Notes: generated by a model from the sequence alone, not told the origin. DNA of 64,000 nt from Streptomyces sp. NBC_00285 (GCF_036174265.1 NZ_CP108055.1:4526001-4590000), one strand, 5' to 3'. Positions 16,844 to 27,149 are shown, counted from the first letter of the stretch. Translations and numbers: made by a program.

Positions 16844-17746
16844 ATGTCACCCCGGCTCGACGCATCGCATACCCAGCAAGCGACGTCGACATCCCCCCCG
16901 GAACATCTGAATCCCATCGAGCAGGACAGCGACGGCGATGTGCTCGCCGGACTTCCGGACATCCCACCCTTCGAAGAGGTCGGGGCCGTGGACGCGCGGG
17001 CCCTCTCCAAGACCCTCTTCGCGCGGCTGGAGTCGCTGGAGGAGGGCACGTACGAGTACTCGTACGTGCGCAACACGCTCGTCGAACTGAACCTCGCCCT
17101 GGTCAAGTTCGCAGCCTCCCGTTTCCGCTCCCGCAGTGAGCCGATGGAGGACATCATCCAGGTCGGCACCATCGGCCTGATCAAGGCGATCGACCGCTTC
17201 GAACTGAGCCGCGGAGTGGAGTTCCCCACTTTCGCGATGCCAACCATCGTGGGTGAGATCAAGCGGTTCTTCCGCGACACCTCGTGGTCGGTACGGGTGC
17301 CACGCCGTCTCCAGGAACTCCGGCTCGACCTGGCGAAGGCCGGCGACGAACTGGCCCAGAAGCTCGACCGCGCCCCGACGGTGGGCGAACTCGCCGAGCG
17401 GCTCGGGCTGTCCAAGGACGAGGTCGTCGAGGGCATGGCCGCCTCCAACGCCTACACCGCCTCCTCGCTGGACGCCCAGCCCGAGGAGGATGACTCCGAG
17501 GGCGCGCTGGCCGACCGGATCGGCTACGAGGACCACGGCATCGAAGGCATCGAGTACGTCGAGTCCCTGAAGCCGCTGATCGCCGAACTCCCGTCCCGGG
17601 ACCGTCAGATCCTCTCGCTGCGCTTCGTCGCGGGCATGACCCAGTCGGAGATCGGCGACGAACTCGGTATCTCGCAGATGCATGTCTCGCGGCTGCTGTC
17701 GCGCACGCTGGTGCGGCTGCGGAAGGGTCTGACCGTCGAGGAGTGA
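16844..17746 (+). CDS. RNA polymerase sigma factor, SigB/SigF/SigG family
   Basis: A 300-residue sigma factor. Of three clustered ATGs, 16844 is chosen because GGAGG lies five bases upstream. Region 2 is visible as V-K-F-A-A-S-R-F-R-S-R...D-I-I-Q-V-G-T-I-G-L-I-K-A, region 2.4 as F-P-T-F-A-M-P-T-I-V-G-E-I-K-R, region 3 as V-P-R-R-L-Q-E and region 4 as a helix-turn-helix G-M-T-Q-S-E-I-G-D-E-L-G-I-S-Q-M-H-V-S-R. The absence of region 1.1 and the adjacent STAS and kinase genes place it among stress or development sigma factors. The first 50 residues are an acidic, poorly ordered leader. Confidence 0.93.
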   Translation: MSPRLDASHTQQATSTSPPEHLNPIEQDSDGDVLAGLPDIPPFEEVGAVDARALSKTLFARLESLEEGTYEYSYVRNTLVELNLALVKFAASRFRSRSEPMEDIIQVGTIGLIKAIDRFELSRGVEFPTFAMPTIVGEIKRFFRDTSWSVRVPRRLQELRLDLAKAGDELAQKLDRAPTVGELAERLGLSKDEVVEGMAASNAYTASSLDAQPEEDDSEGALADRIGYEDHGIEGIEYVESLKPLIAELPSRDRQILSLRFVAGMTQSEIGDELGISQMHVSRLLSRTLVRLRKGLTVEE

Positions 17747-17774
17747 CGCGTCGGCGCCACTGACCTGCGCGTGT

Positions 17775-17800
17775 GCCCGGTGTCCGATGGGACACCGGGC
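17775..17800. terminator. 11-bp perfect hairpin terminator
   Basis: GCCCGGTGTCC (17775-17785) pairs with 17790-17800 around GATG, 28 bases after the sigma factor stop. Confidence 0.75.
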
Positions 17801-17912
17801 GCCGTGCGTCCGGGGCACCCCGCGGTTACTCGGAGAAACCCTTTCCCCAAGGGTTCGCTTCCCTCACTATGGTCCCTCACAGACTGGCCGGTACGTCAGG
17901 AGGAGGGCGCGC

Positions 17913-19439
17913 ATGGGTCGGGCCGAGGGGGCCGGAGGCGGTGTGCACGCCGGAGCGTCGGACGCCCGGCTCACCGAGCTGCTGCGCGCCGACACCACCA
18001 CGGCGTACACCGCCCTGCTGGAACTCCGCGGCCGCCACCAGCCCGCCGTCCTGGCCTACGCCCGGCTCTGCACGGCGGGCGAGAGCGCCGCCCGGCAGCT
18101 GGCCGCGCAGACCTTCACCCTCGCGGCCCGGGAGACGGCCCGCGGTGTCGACCCCGGCGTCCCCTGGCGCCACCGGCTCCTGCTGCTGACGGCCCGGTCG
18201 GCGGCGGCCTGGGCCGGGGACCAGCGTGCGGCGGGCCTGGACCCGAACGTCCTCCTGCTCCTGAACACGGCGGCGCCGGGGAGCCCGGTACCGCCCATGC
18301 TCGCCGCCTTCGAGTCCCTGCCGGCCCGCACCCAGGGCCTCGTCTGGTACGGCCTGGTGGAGGCCGAGCCGGAACGCCGCACCGCCGACCACCTGGGCCT
18401 CACCCGCGAGGACGTGGTCTACGGCACGGAGGGGGCCCTGCAGTCCCTGGCCCGGACGTGTCTGAAGTTCCGCCTCGCCGCCTCCGACGACCCGCGCTGC
18501 GCGGACTTCCACCGCCTCATCGAGGAGTCCGTACGACCGGACAGCCCCCGGGTCAGCACCGACCTGCACACCCACATGGCCCAGTGCCCGCACTGTGCGG
18601 CGGCGCACGAGGAACTGTGCGCGGTCCGGGACACCCCGAGGACCGCACTGGCCGAGGGCCTGCTGCCGTGGGGCGGGACGGCGTACGTGGGGTGGAGCGC
18701 GGCCGAGCAGGAGACCCGGCCGCGGAAGGGGTCCCATGCGCCCTCCGGCGGGTGGCCGCGCCCGCGTCGGCTCGTCCTGGCGTCGGCGGCACTGGGGGTG
18801 GCTCTGGCACCGCTGCTGCTGTTCCTGGTGTCACAGGGGGACGGACCCCCGGCGGGCGCGTCCGCGTCGGCTTCGGCGGGCGGCGGGGCGCTGCCGAGCC
18901 CACCGCAGGTGACGGTGACGGCGACGGTCCCGCCCTCGGCCTCCCCGTCCACGAGCAGGCCGTCGTCCCCTTCCGCTTCCATCTCCCCGACGAGGAGTTC
19001 GGCGCCGCCCCGAAAGAGCAGCCCGCCGTTCCGCCCGCCGGGCGGCTCCTACGCCCAGGTGGTCAACGTCTCCACGGCCCGCTGCCTGGACGTCTCCGGC
19101 GACTTCACCGACGGCGCGGACGTCGTCACGGCCCCCTGCACCTCGGCCGGCTCGCAGCGCTGGCGCGTCGACACCGCCCGCGGCATCCTGCAGTCCTCCG
19201 CCGACCCCGGCTTCTGCCTCGACAGCCGCGGTGACGTCGACAAGGGCCTTGGCATCTGGTCCTGCGACTCGGTCGACGGCGACCACGGCGACAACCTGCG
19301 CTTCACCGTGGACTCCGACGGGGTGATCCGCCCGGCGATCGCCATCGCGACGGCTCTGACGCCGGGGGGCGGTGGCGGACTCGCGCTTGAACCGCTGACT
19401 GGGGGTGCGGGGCAGCGGTGGCGGGCGGGGGCGTCGTAG
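17913..19439 (+). CDS. Sigma-like / zinc anti-sigma motif / membrane / ricin-lectin fusion protein
   Basis: A 508-residue protein; ATG 17913 has a long AGGAGGAGGG site. Residues about 15-200 look like a degenerate ECF-sigma helical region (helix 2-like A-R-L-C-T-A-G-E-S-A-A segment and a sigma-4-like R-T-A-D-H-L-G-L-T-R-E-D-V turn). His221, Cys225 and Cys228 form the H-x3-C-x2-C zinc motif of anti-sigma factors. A single membrane helix (about 287-306) is followed by a Ser/Pro/Thr linker and an extracytoplasmic ricin-type beta-trefoil half (about 393-508) with two Cys pairs and a Q-R-W motif. It looks like a one-protein carbohydrate sensor with a cytoplasmic transcription-related domain. It lies just after the sigma gene but has its own promoter region. 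Confidence 0.82.
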   Translation: MGRAEGAGGGVHAGASDARLTELLRADTTTAYTALLELRGRHQPAVLAYARLCTAGESAARQLAAQTFTLAARETARGVDPGVPWRHRLLLLTARSAAAWAGDQRAAGLDPNVLLLLNTAAPGSPVPPMLAAFESLPARTQGLVWYGLVEAEPERRTADHLGLTREDVVYGTEGALQSLARTCLKFRLAASDDPRCADFHRLIEESVRPDSPRVSTDLHTHMAQCPHCAAAHEELCAVRDTPRTALAEGLLPWGGTAYVGWSAAEQETRPRKGSHAPSGGWPRPRRLVLASAALGVALAPLLLFLVSQGDGPPAGASASASAGGGALPSPPQVTVTATVPPSASPSTSRPSSPSASISPTRSSAPPRKSSPPFRPPGGSYAQVVNVSTARCLDVSGDFTDGADVVTAPCTSAGSQRWRVDTARGILQSSADPGFCLDSRGDVDKGLGIWSCDSVDGDHGDNLRFTVDSDGVIRPAIAIATALTPGGGGGLALEPLTGGAGQRWRAGAS

Positions 19440-19451
19440 GGGCGGCTGCCG

Positions 19452-20666
19452 TCAGAGCACGCGTGTGCCCCGCCGCCACACCCCGCTGACCAGCGGCACC
19501 CCCGGCCGGTACGCCAGGTGCACATGGCTCGGGGCGTCCAGGAGGATCAGGTCGGCGTAGGCGCCGGGGGTGATGCGGCCGACGTCCTCGCGACGCAGGG
19601 CCGCCGCGCCGCCCGCCGTGGCCGACCACACCGCCTCGTCCGGGGTCATCCCCATGTCCCGCACCGCGAGGGCCACGCAGAAGGGGACGGAGGAGGTGAA
19701 CGAGGAGCCGGGGTTGCAGTCGGTGGACAGGGCGACGGTGACACCGGCGTCCAGGAGCCGGCGGGCATCGGGCCAGCGGGCACGGGTCGAGAACTCGGCG
19801 CCGGGAAGCAGGGTGGCCACGGTCGCACTGTTGGCCAGGGCGTCGACGTCCGCGTCGGTGAGGTGGGTGCAGTGGTCGGCGCTGGCCGCGTCGAGTTCGA
19901 CTGCGAGCTGTACGCCGGGGCCGTGGGAGAGCTGGTTGGCGTGGATCCGGGGGTGCAGGCCCTTCGCCTTGCCGGCCATGAGGATCGCGCGGGCCTGGTC
20001 GCCGTCGAAGGCGCCCTTCTCGCAGAAGACGTCGATCCAACGGGCGTACGGCGCACAGGCGTCGAGCATCTCGCCGGTGACCAGGGAGACGTAGGCCGCC
20101 GGGTCGTCGGCGTGGTCCGGGGACACGATGTGGGCGCCGAGGTAGGTGACCTCGTCGGTGTGGGCGGCGGCGATGCGCAGGGCCCTCGACTCGTCCTCGA
20201 CCGTCAGGCCGTAGCCGGACTTCGTCTCGAAGGTCGTCGTGCCCTGGCGGAGGGCCTCGGCGAGGTAGCGGGTGAGGTTGGCCTCCAGTTCCGCGTCCGT
20301 GGCCGCACGGGTCGCGGCGACCGTGGTGCGGATGCCGCCCGCGCTGTAGGCCCGGCCCGACATGCGGGCGTTGAACTCCTCGGTGCGGTCGCCCGCGAAG
20401 ACGAGATGGCTGTGGGAGTCGACGAAACCGGGGAGGACCGCCCTGCCGGCTGCGTCGACCCGGTTGTCAGTGGCGGGTGCTTTGCTTTGATCACCGGTCC
20501 ACACGACGCGGTCGCCTTCGATGACGACGGCCGCGTCCTGGATCAGTCCGAGGGGGGATCCCTCATCGAGGGAGGGGTTGTTGGTGACCAGGGCTGCGAT
20601 GTTGGTGATGAGCGTGCTGGCGGTGCTCGCGGAGTGGGCGGGGCTGACGGTCGTCGCGTTGCTCAT
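19452..20666 (-). CDS. hutI: Imidazolonepropionase
   Basis: A 404-residue amidohydrolase-superfamily enzyme that opens 4-imidazolone-5-propionate to N-formimidoylglutamate in histidine breakdown. ATG 20666 is the first start with family similarity and has GAGGA upstream. The metal ligands are in [12 protein letters not shown], the substrate Tyr/Lys segment in E-T-K-S-G-Y-G-L, and later His and Asp in H-A-N-Q-L and L-S-T-D-C-N-P-G. It is the last gene of the hut operon and converges with the lectin-fusion gene only 12 bases away. Confidence 0.95.
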   Translation of the reverse strand: MSNATTVSPAHSASTASTLITNIAALVTNNPSLDEGSPLGLIQDAAVVIEGDRVVWTGDQSKAPATDNRVDAAGRAVLPGFVDSHSHLVFAGDRTEEFNARMSGRAYSAGGIRTTVAATRAATDAELEANLTRYLAEALRQGTTTFETKSGYGLTVEDESRALRIAAAHTDEVTYLGAHIVSPDHADDPAAYVSLVTGEMLDACAPYARWIDVFCEKGAFDGDQARAILMAGKAKGLHPRIHANQLSHGPGVQLAVELDAASADHCTHLTDADVDALANSATVATLLPGAEFSTRARWPDARRLLDAGVTVALSTDCNPGSSFTSSVPFCVALAVRDMGMTPDEAVWSATAGGAAALRREDVGRITPGAYADLILLDAPSHVHLAYRPGVPLVSGVWRRGTRVL

Positions 20667-20731
20667 GGCGTCCTCGGTGGCCTGGTCGGCGGTGGGGGCG
20701 GGTTCGGGCAGGGGGGCGGGCGGCATCCGCT

Positions 20732-22069
20732 TCAGCCGCGCAAGGCCGCGACGGCGTCCGCGAGGGCTTTCGGCACATCCGGCACCAGGACGTGGACCCC
20801 GTCCCGTACGACGTGCCGGCCTCCCACGACCGTGTGCGACACGTCTGCTGCCGACGCGGCGAATACAGCCGTCTCGGCCCCGAGCCGCGGAAGCGGCCCT
20901 GCCGTCCTGACCGAGTCGAGGGCGATGGTGGTGAAGTCGGCGAGCGCGCCGGTCTCCAGGGTGCCCGCACCGTCCCAGCCGAGGGCCGCGTGGCCGTCGG
21001 CCGAGGCCGCCCGCAGCAGGGCCGCCGCCGTCCAGTGACCTCGCCTGCGGGTGCGCAGGCGCTCGTCGAGCTCCATCGCGCGTGCCTCTTCGAGCAGGTC
21101 GATGACGGCATGGCTGTCGGAGCCGAGGGAGAGCGGGGAGCCGGCCTTCTGGAGGGCGACGGCCGGTCCGATGCCGTCCGCCAGGTCCCGTTCCGTCGTC
21201 GGGCACATGCAGGTGCCGGTGCCGCTGTCACCGATCAGGGCGATGTCCTCGTCGGTGAGGTGGGTGTTGTGGACGCCGGTGGTGCGCGGCCCGAGGACGC
21301 CGTGCTCGGCGAGCAGCCGGGTGGGCGTGCACCCGTGGGCCTCGCGGCAGGCGTCGTTCTCGGCGGTCTGCTCGGACAGGTGCACATGGAGCGGGGCCCG
21401 CCGCTCCTCGGCCCACCGCGCCACGGTCGCCAACTGGTCGGCGGGCACGGCCCGTACGGAGTGGATCGCCGCACCGATCCTCGCGTGATCCCGGTCCTTG
21501 AGAACTGAACAGCGTTCGGCCCATTCCTGGGCCGTGCCGTCGGAGAAGCGGAGCTGGTGGGTGTTGGGGGGCTGCCCGAAGCCGGAGGAAAGGTAGGCGG
21601 TGTCCAGGAGGGTGATCCGGATACCGGCGTCGGCGGCGGCCTCGACGAGGGCCTCGCCCATCGCGTTGGGATCGGCGTAGCGGGTGCCGCCGGGGGCGTG
21701 GTGCACGTAGTGGAACTCGCCGACCGCCGTCACGCCCGCCAGCGCCATCTCGGCGTACACGGCGCGGGCCAGCGCGTGGTAGGTCTCCGGCGTCAGCTTG
21801 TCGGCGAACGAGTACATGACCTCGCGCCAGGTCCAGAAGGTCCCGGAGCCGACCTGGACGGTGGAACGCAGGGCCCGGTGGAAGGCGTGCGAGTGGGCGT
21901 TCGCCAGCCCGGGGAGCGTCAGTCCGCGCAGGATCTCGGCGCCGGGCGGCGGGGTGTCGGCGGCCGTGCAGACGGCGGTGACGCGGCCGTCCCGCACGTC
22001 GACGGCCACGCCCGGCTCGACGTGGGTGTCGAGCCAGGCGTGCTCCAGCCAGTAGGTCTTCGGTGTCAC
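20732..22069 (-). CDS. hutF: Formimidoylglutamate deiminase
   Basis: A 445-residue amidohydrolase that turns N-formimidoylglutamate into N-formylglutamate plus ammonia. GTG 22069 overlaps the previous stop by four bases. Metal-binding H-S-H-A-F-H-R lies near residue 60, H-V-H-L-S-E-Q near the middle and L-G-S-D-S-H-A-V towards the end, all fitting HutF. Its presence means the pathway runs through formylglutamate instead of releasing formamide directly. It follows the M20 enzyme and precedes hutI by 65 bases. Confidence 0.92.
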   Translation of the reverse strand: MTPKTYWLEHAWLDTHVEPGVAVDVRDGRVTAVCTAADTPPPGAEILRGLTLPGLANAHSHAFHRALRSTVQVGSGTFWTWREVMYSFADKLTPETYHALARAVYAEMALAGVTAVGEFHYVHHAPGGTRYADPNAMGEALVEAAADAGIRITLLDTAYLSSGFGQPPNTHQLRFSDGTAQEWAERCSVLKDRDHARIGAAIHSVRAVPADQLATVARWAEERRAPLHVHLSEQTAENDACREAHGCTPTRLLAEHGVLGPRTTGVHNTHLTDEDIALIGDSGTGTCMCPTTERDLADGIGPAVALQKAGSPLSLGSDSHAVIDLLEEARAMELDERLRTRRRGHWTAAALLRAASADGHAALGWDGAGTLETGALADFTTIALDSVRTAGPLPRLGAETAVFAASAADVSHTVVGGRHVVRDGVHVLVPDVPKALADAVAALRG

Positions 22070-23364
22070 CGGCAGGCCAGCCCTTCCAGTACGTCGGCGA
22101 GCGCGAGGACCCCGGCCACGCAGTCGTCCTCGGCGGCGAACTCCGCCGGGGAGTGCGAGACGCCGGTGGGGTTGCGCACGAACAGCATGGCGGTCGGAAT
22201 GCTCCCGGAGAGGATCCCGGCGTCGTGTCCGGCGCCGGTGCCGAGGACGGGCACCGTGAGGCCGGCGTCGGTGCCCAGGACGCGGGCGAGTTCGTCACGC
22301 AGGGCGTGGTCGAACTCGACGACGGGGGTGAAGGACTCCCGGACGATGTCGAGGGCGATGCCGTGGGCGTCGGCGTACTCCCTGGCCGCCTTCTCGACCC
22401 CGCCGACCACCTGGTCCAGGCTCTCCTGGTCGGCGGCACGGGAGTCGAGCCAGCCGCGCACCAGGGAGGGGATGGCGTTGACGCCGTTCGGTTCCACGGA
22501 GATCTTGCCGAAGGTGGCGACGGCACCGGCGAGTTCGGCCTCGCGACGGGCGGCGAGCACGGTCTCGGCGTACGACAGCATGGGGTCGCGGCGGTCCACG
22601 AGGCGGGTGGTGCCGGCGTGGTTGGCCTCGCCCCGGAAGTCGAACCGCCACCGGCCGTGCGGCCAGATGGCACTGGCGATGCCGACCCGGTCGCCGGACA
22701 GGTCCAGTGCCCGGCCCTGCTCGACGTGCAGTTCGACGAAGGCGCCGATGCGGGCGAGCCGTTCGGGGTCGGCTCCGATGGCGTCGGGGTCGTGTCCGGC
22801 GGCCTCCATGGCCTGCGGGAGCGTAACTCCCTCCCCGTCGGTCAGCCGGTGTGCCTGCTCGACGGTGAGCTGTCCGGCGGTGAGCCGCGACCCGACACAG
22901 GCGAGCCCGAACCGGGCCCCCTCCTCGTCGCCGAAGTTGACGATGGCGAGGGGCTTGTCGAACTCGGCGCGCCGCGCCCGGAGTTCGTCGAACGCGGCGA
23001 AGGAGGACACGACTCCGAGGGGTCCGTCGAAGGCACCGCCGTCGGGCACGGAGTCGAGATGCGACCCGGTGACGACGGCGTCCCCTCGGGCGGGGTCACC
23101 GAGCCAGGCCCACTGGTTGCCGTTCCGGTCGACCTCGTAGGCCAGTCCCCGGCTCTCGGTCTGCTCCCTGAACCAGGTCCGGCAGTCGGTGTCGGCACCG
23201 GTCCAGGCGAAGCGCCGGTAGCCCCGGGAGTCGGGGTGCCGTCCGATGGGGAGCAGCTCGCGCCACATGGAGTGGAACGAACTGCCGCCCGGCAGGGTGG
23301 GGGCAGCCGGATCCGCGTCCGGCGACGGGACCGCCCCCACCGAGGAGTTGCCGCGCTCCGTCAC
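22066..23364 (-). CDS. M20-family amidohydrolase (allantoate/N-carbamoyl amino acid type) in hut operon
   Basis: A 432-residue enzyme of the allantoate amidohydrolase/N-carbamoyl-L-amino acid hydrolase group. Metal ligands are in [22 protein letters not shown] and the late S-H-S-P-A-E; H-V-E-Q-G and N-H-A-G-T-T-R mark the substrate and dimer regions. GTG 23364 overlaps the hutU stop, and its own stop overlaps the hutF start, so it is locked into the histidine operon. The family hydrolyses N-acyl or N-carbamoyl amino acids, so it is well placed to act as the missing N-formylglutamate amidohydrolase; that role is inference. Confidence 0.88.
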   Translation of the reverse strand: MTERGNSSVGAVPSPDADPAAPTLPGGSSFHSMWRELLPIGRHPDSRGYRRFAWTGADTDCRTWFREQTESRGLAYEVDRNGNQWAWLGDPARGDAVVTGSHLDSVPDGGAFDGPLGVVSSFAAFDELRARRAEFDKPLAIVNFGDEEGARFGLACVGSRLTAGQLTVEQAHRLTDGEGVTLPQAMEAAGHDPDAIGADPERLARIGAFVELHVEQGRALDLSGDRVGIASAIWPHGRWRFDFRGEANHAGTTRLVDRRDPMLSYAETVLAARREAELAGAVATFGKISVEPNGVNAIPSLVRGWLDSRAADQESLDQVVGGVEKAAREYADAHGIALDIVRESFTPVVEFDHALRDELARVLGTDAGLTVPVLGTGAGHDAGILSGSIPTAMLFVRNPTGVSHSPAEFAAEDDCVAGVLALADVLEGLACR

Positions 23365-25025
23365 GCCGACTCGCCTTCACGCATCGGCACCCGTACGCCC
23401 CGCTCGTCGGCGACCGACTCCGCGATGTCGTAGCCGGCGTCCACGTGCCGGATGACGCCCATGCCGGGGTCGTTCGTCAGTACCCGCCGGACCTTCTCCC
23501 CGCCCAGCTCCGTACCGTCGGCCACCGTCACCTGTCCGGCGTGCAGGGACCGTCCCATGCCCACGCCGCCGCCGTGGTGGATGGACACCCAGGACGCCCC
23601 CGACGCCACGTTGACCATGGCGTTCAGCAACGGCCAGTCGGCGATCGCGTCGGACCCGTCGAGCATGGCCTCGGTCTCCCGGTAGGGCGAGGCGACGGAC
23701 CCGGCGTCCAGGTGGTCGCGCCCGATCGCCAGCGGCGCCGCCAGCTCCCCGCTCGCCACCATGTCGTTGAACCGCTCCCCTGCCTTGTCCCGCTCGCCGT
23801 AGCCCAGCCAGCAGATGCGGGCGGGCAGGCCCTGGAAGTGGACCCGCTCACCGGCCAGCTTGATCCAGCGGGCGAGGGACTCGTTCTCGGGGAACAGCTC
23901 CAGGAGCGCCTTGTCGGTCTTGGCGATGTCGGACGCCTCACCGGACAGGGCGGCCCAGCGGAAGGGGCCCTTGCCCTCGCAGAACAGCGGCCGGATATAG
24001 GCGGGGACGAAGCCGGGGAAGGCGAACGCCCGGTCGTATCCGGCGAGTTGGGCCTCGCCGCGGATCGAGTTGCCGTAGTCGAAGACCTCGGCCCCGGCGT
24101 CCATGAAGCCGACCATGGCCTCGACGTGCCGGGCCATCGACTCACGGGCGCGGGTGGTGAAGCCCGCCGGGTCCTTGGCGGCGGCGTCGGCCATGTCCTC
24201 GAAGTCGACGCCCACCGGGAGGTACGCGAGCGGGTCGTGCGCCGAGGTCTGGTCCGTCACGATGTCGATGGGCGCGCCCGACGTCAGGAGCTGCGGCACC
24301 AGCTCGGCCGCGTTGCCGAGGACGCCGATGGACAGCGGCCGGCGGGCGTCGCGGGCCTCGACGGCCAGCTGGAGGGCGTGGTCGAGGGAGTCCGCCTTCA
24401 CGTCCAGGTAGCGGTGCTCGATGCGCCGTTCGATGGCCCGCGGGTCGACGTCGATACAGATCGCGACACCGTCGTTCATGGTGACGGCGAGCGGCTGGGC
24501 GCCACCCATGCCACCGAGGCCGGCGGTCAGCGTGATCGTGCCCGCCAGGGTGCCGCCGAACTTCTTCGCGGCGACGGCGGCGAAGGTCTCGTAGGTGCCC
24601 TGCAGGATGCCCTGGGTGCCGATGTAGATCCAGGAGCCGGCGGTCATCTGGCCGTACATGGTGAGGCCGAGGGCCTCCAGGCGGCGGAACTCCTCCCAGT
24701 TGGCCCAGTCGCCGACGAGGTTGGAGTTGGCGATCAGGACGCGCGGGGCCCACTCGTGGGTCTGCATGACGCCGACCGGGCGGCCGGACTGCACGAGCAT
24801 GGTCTCGTCCTGCTTGAGGGTGCGCAGCGTGCGGACCATCGCGTCGAAGGAGCGCCAGTCACGGGCCGCCTTGCCGGTGCCGCCGTAGACGACGAGCTTG
24901 TCGGGGTGCTCGGCGACCTCGGGGTCGAGGTTGTTCTGGAGCATCCGCAGGGCGGCTTCCTGCTGCCATCCCAGGGTGCTCAGTTCCGTACCGCGCGACG
25001 CTCGTACGGGGCGGGGTCCTGACAT
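23361..25025 (-). CDS. hutU: Urocanate hydratase
   Basis: A 554-residue urocanase, hydrating urocanate to imidazolonepropionate with bound NAD. ATG 25025 follows AGGAGG. Family signatures include G-G-T-G-K-A-A near residue 48, the NAD-binding [20 protein letters not shown] and the active-site C-W-L-G-Y-G-E-R region, with H-H-G-G-G-V-G-M-G near the end. It is the first gene of the hut operon. Histidine ammonia-lyase (hutH) is not in this operon. Confidence 0.96.
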   Translation of the reverse strand: MSGPRPVRASRGTELSTLGWQQEAALRMLQNNLDPEVAEHPDKLVVYGGTGKAARDWRSFDAMVRTLRTLKQDETMLVQSGRPVGVMQTHEWAPRVLIANSNLVGDWANWEEFRRLEALGLTMYGQMTAGSWIYIGTQGILQGTYETFAAVAAKKFGGTLAGTITLTAGLGGMGGAQPLAVTMNDGVAICIDVDPRAIERRIEHRYLDVKADSLDHALQLAVEARDARRPLSIGVLGNAAELVPQLLTSGAPIDIVTDQTSAHDPLAYLPVGVDFEDMADAAAKDPAGFTTRARESMARHVEAMVGFMDAGAEVFDYGNSIRGEAQLAGYDRAFAFPGFVPAYIRPLFCEGKGPFRWAALSGEASDIAKTDKALLELFPENESLARWIKLAGERVHFQGLPARICWLGYGERDKAGERFNDMVASGELAAPLAIGRDHLDAGSVASPYRETEAMLDGSDAIADWPLLNAMVNVASGASWVSIHHGGGVGMGRSLHAGQVTVADGTELGGEKVRRVLTNDPGMGVIRHVDAGYDIAESVADERGVRVPMREGESA

Positions 25026-25068
25026 GGTCTGCCTCCTGAGGGCTCCGGCCGCAGCCTGTTGTTGTCGA

Positions 25069-25093
25069 TATTCACATCCTGGCTTCCTGAATA
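25069..25093. promoter_or_regulatory. Inverted repeat between hut operon and decarboxylase gene
   Basis: TATTCA (25069-25074) and TGAATA (25088-25093) form a 6-13-6 inverted repeat in the 169-base divergent region, which is AT-richer than its surroundings. It could be an operator for the hut operon or the divergent gene; there is no other evidence. Confidence 0.3.
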
Positions 25094-25194
25094 GAACTAG
25101 TCAATACGTTCTCGCGTCAGCGTGAGTGGGGCAGGGATGTTCCGTCGGACACCCGAGGGGGTCCGGGAGCGGGCGACAACAGACAGGAGACGTG

Positions 25195-26565
25195 GTGGAC
25201 GAGTACGGCAACACCGGCGAAGGACGGGCCGCCCGCCGGGACGAGGCGGTGCGCGCGGCCGTGGAACAGGGACTGCTGGGGCCGGACTCCCCCATCGTCG
25301 GGCTTCTCGACGTCACCGGCATCCGGGAGTCGGCCGCGGAGCTCCGCGCGGCCTTCGACGAGGTCACCGCGCCCGGCACCCCGGTGCTGCACGCCTTCGC
25401 GGTGAAGGCCACCCCGCTGGTGCCGGTGCTGCGACTGCTGCGCGAGGAGGGCATCGGCGCGGAGGTGGCGAGTCCCGGCGAGCTGGCACTGGCCCGGGCG
25501 GCCGGAATCCCGCCGGCCCGGACCGTCCTCGACTCGCCCGCCAAGACGCCGGCCGAGCTCAGGGAGGCGCTGGCGCTGGGGATCGCCGTCAACGCGGACA
25601 ACCCTCAGGAGCTGCACCGCATCGACGGCCTCGTACGGTCGGCCGTCAGCCGCTCCCCGCTCGGGATCCGCGTCAACCCGCAGGTCGGCGGCGGTTCCAT
25701 CGGGGCGACCTCCACGGCGACGGCGACCTCGAAGTTCGGGGTGGCGCTGCGGGACGAGGGGGCGCGGGAGTGGGTCGCGCGCGCCTTTGACGAGCGGCCC
25801 TGGCTGAGCCGGCTGCACGCGCACACCGGCTCGCAGGGCATGCCGCTCGACCTGATGGTCCGGGGCGTCGAGGAGACGTACGCGCTCGCCGAGGAGATCA
25901 ACCGCCACATCGGGCGGCCGCAGATCGACACGATCGACATCGGCGGCGGGCTGCCGGTGAACTTCACCTCCGACGTGACGACTCCGACGTACGCGCAGTA
26001 CGCGCGGGCGCTCAGGGCGGCGGTGCCGGGGCTGTTCGACGGGCGGTACGGGCTGGTGACCGAGTTCGGCCGGTCGCTGCTGGCCGAGCACGGCACGATC
26101 GTGGCGCGGGTGGAGTACACCAAGAGCGCGGGCGGCCGGCCGGTCGCGGTGACGCACGCGGGCGTGCAGGTGGCGACGCGGACGGTGTACGCGCCGGGGT
26201 CGTGGCCGCTCAGGGTCGCGGCGTACGACGGCAAGGGACGGCCCAAGAACGGGCCCGTGGTGGTGCAGGACGTGGCCGGCCCCGCCTGCTTCGCGGGCGA
26301 CCTGCTGGCCGAGGGGCGGGCACTGCCGCTCCTGGACCAGGGGGACTACGCGGCCGCGCTGGACACGGGGGCGTACTACTTCGCGCACCACTACGCGTAC
26401 AACTCGCTCGCCCGGCCGGGCGTCCACGGCTTCGCGCCCGACCCGGCGGGACGTGTCGCGTTCGCGACCGTGCGGGCACCGCAGACGATCGCCGAGATCG
26501 TGGCCGAGTCGGGAGGGGCGTACGCCGACGCGCTCACCACCCTTCGCGCACCCGGGAACCGTTGA
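25195..26565 (+). CDS. Fold-type III PLP decarboxylase (diaminopimelate decarboxylase-like)
   Basis: A 456-residue member of the diaminopimelate/ornithine decarboxylase family. GTG 25195 is used because AGGAG sits five bases upstream. The PLP lysine is in F-A-V-K-A-T, the H-A-H-T-G-S-Q segment and the D-I-G-G-G-L-P glycine loop bind cofactor phosphate, and G-P-A-C-F-A-G-D supplies the cross-subunit cysteine. The C-terminal G-A-Y-Y-F-A-H-H-Y-A-Y-N replaces the usual S-M-A-S-N-Y-N, suggesting a substrate other than diaminopimelate. It is divergent from hutU and not next to lysine genes. Confidence 0.85.
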   Translation: MDEYGNTGEGRAARRDEAVRAAVEQGLLGPDSPIVGLLDVTGIRESAAELRAAFDEVTAPGTPVLHAFAVKATPLVPVLRLLREEGIGAEVASPGELALARAAGIPPARTVLDSPAKTPAELREALALGIAVNADNPQELHRIDGLVRSAVSRSPLGIRVNPQVGGGSIGATSTATATSKFGVALRDEGAREWVARAFDERPWLSRLHAHTGSQGMPLDLMVRGVEETYALAEEINRHIGRPQIDTIDIGGGLPVNFTSDVTTPTYAQYARALRAAVPGLFDGRYGLVTEFGRSLLAEHGTIVARVEYTKSAGGRPVAVTHAGVQVATRTVYAPGSWPLRVAAYDGKGRPKNGPVVVQDVAGPACFAGDLLAEGRALPLLDQGDYAAALDTGAYYFAHHYAYNSLARPGVHGFAPDPAGRVAFATVRAPQTIAEIVAESGGAYADALTTLRAPGNR

Positions 26566-26735
26566 CGTGCACCCGGGGGGCTACTGATCAAATTGCCTGT
26601 AAATCAAGGCAAGTTGACCCACTCTAGCCACCCGGAGCATGTTCCACCGGAAAATGCCAGATCCCTCACCCGTCACGCACACGTTGCGTAGTTTCGGCGT
26701 CACTCAGCCGAACCCCAGGCGGGAGGGGAGCCACG

Positions 26736-27149
26736 GTGCAGGGAATCGACGAGTGCCTGCTTGAAGCCATGCGACTGCCAGGTGCGCGGGGCGCCGCGCT
26801 GGTCGACTGGACGAGCGGGCTGGCGCTGGGCGTCGTGGGGGAATCCCCCGGCGGCGACCAGGAGGCGGCCGCCGCGGAGGCCGCCGAGCTCGCCCGGCTG
26901 GCCGCCGAGCAGCGCGCCTTCTCCTCCGGGAGCTCCGCCGCCGAGTCGGATGCCGCGGGGGACGAGCCGGATCCCCCGGTCGAGGATCTGATCCTCAGCA
27001 ACCGGGACAGCTACCACGTCCTGCGGTTCGTGCCGACGTCCTTCGACAGCAGCGTGTTCCTGCATCTGTGGCTGGCCCGCGCGGAGGGCAACCTCGCGCT
27101 GGCCCGGATCCGGCTCGGCGAGATGGCCGGACGGCTGGAGCTCGAATGA
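26736..27149 (+). CDS. Roadblock/LC7-like protein with acidic insertion
   Basis: A 137-residue protein; GTG 26736 follows GGGAGGGGAG. It resembles the Roadblock protein at 28983-29357: both have a helix, then A-L-V-D-x-T-S-G-x-A-L-G, a middle segment ending E-D-L/I-L-I and a hydrophobic strand followed by N-L-A-x-A-R. Here an Ala/Glu/Ser-rich insertion (about 40-85) interrupts the domain. Roadblock proteins usually regulate small GTPases such as MglA or CvnD. Its stop overlaps the next start (ATGA), opening a four-gene operon. Confidence 0.75.
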   Translation: MQGIDECLLEAMRLPGARGAALVDWTSGLALGVVGESPGGDQEAAAAEAAELARLAAEQRAFSSGSSAAESDAAGDEPDPPVEDLILSNRDSYHVLRFVPTSFDSSVFLHLWLARAEGNLALARIRLGEMAGRLELE

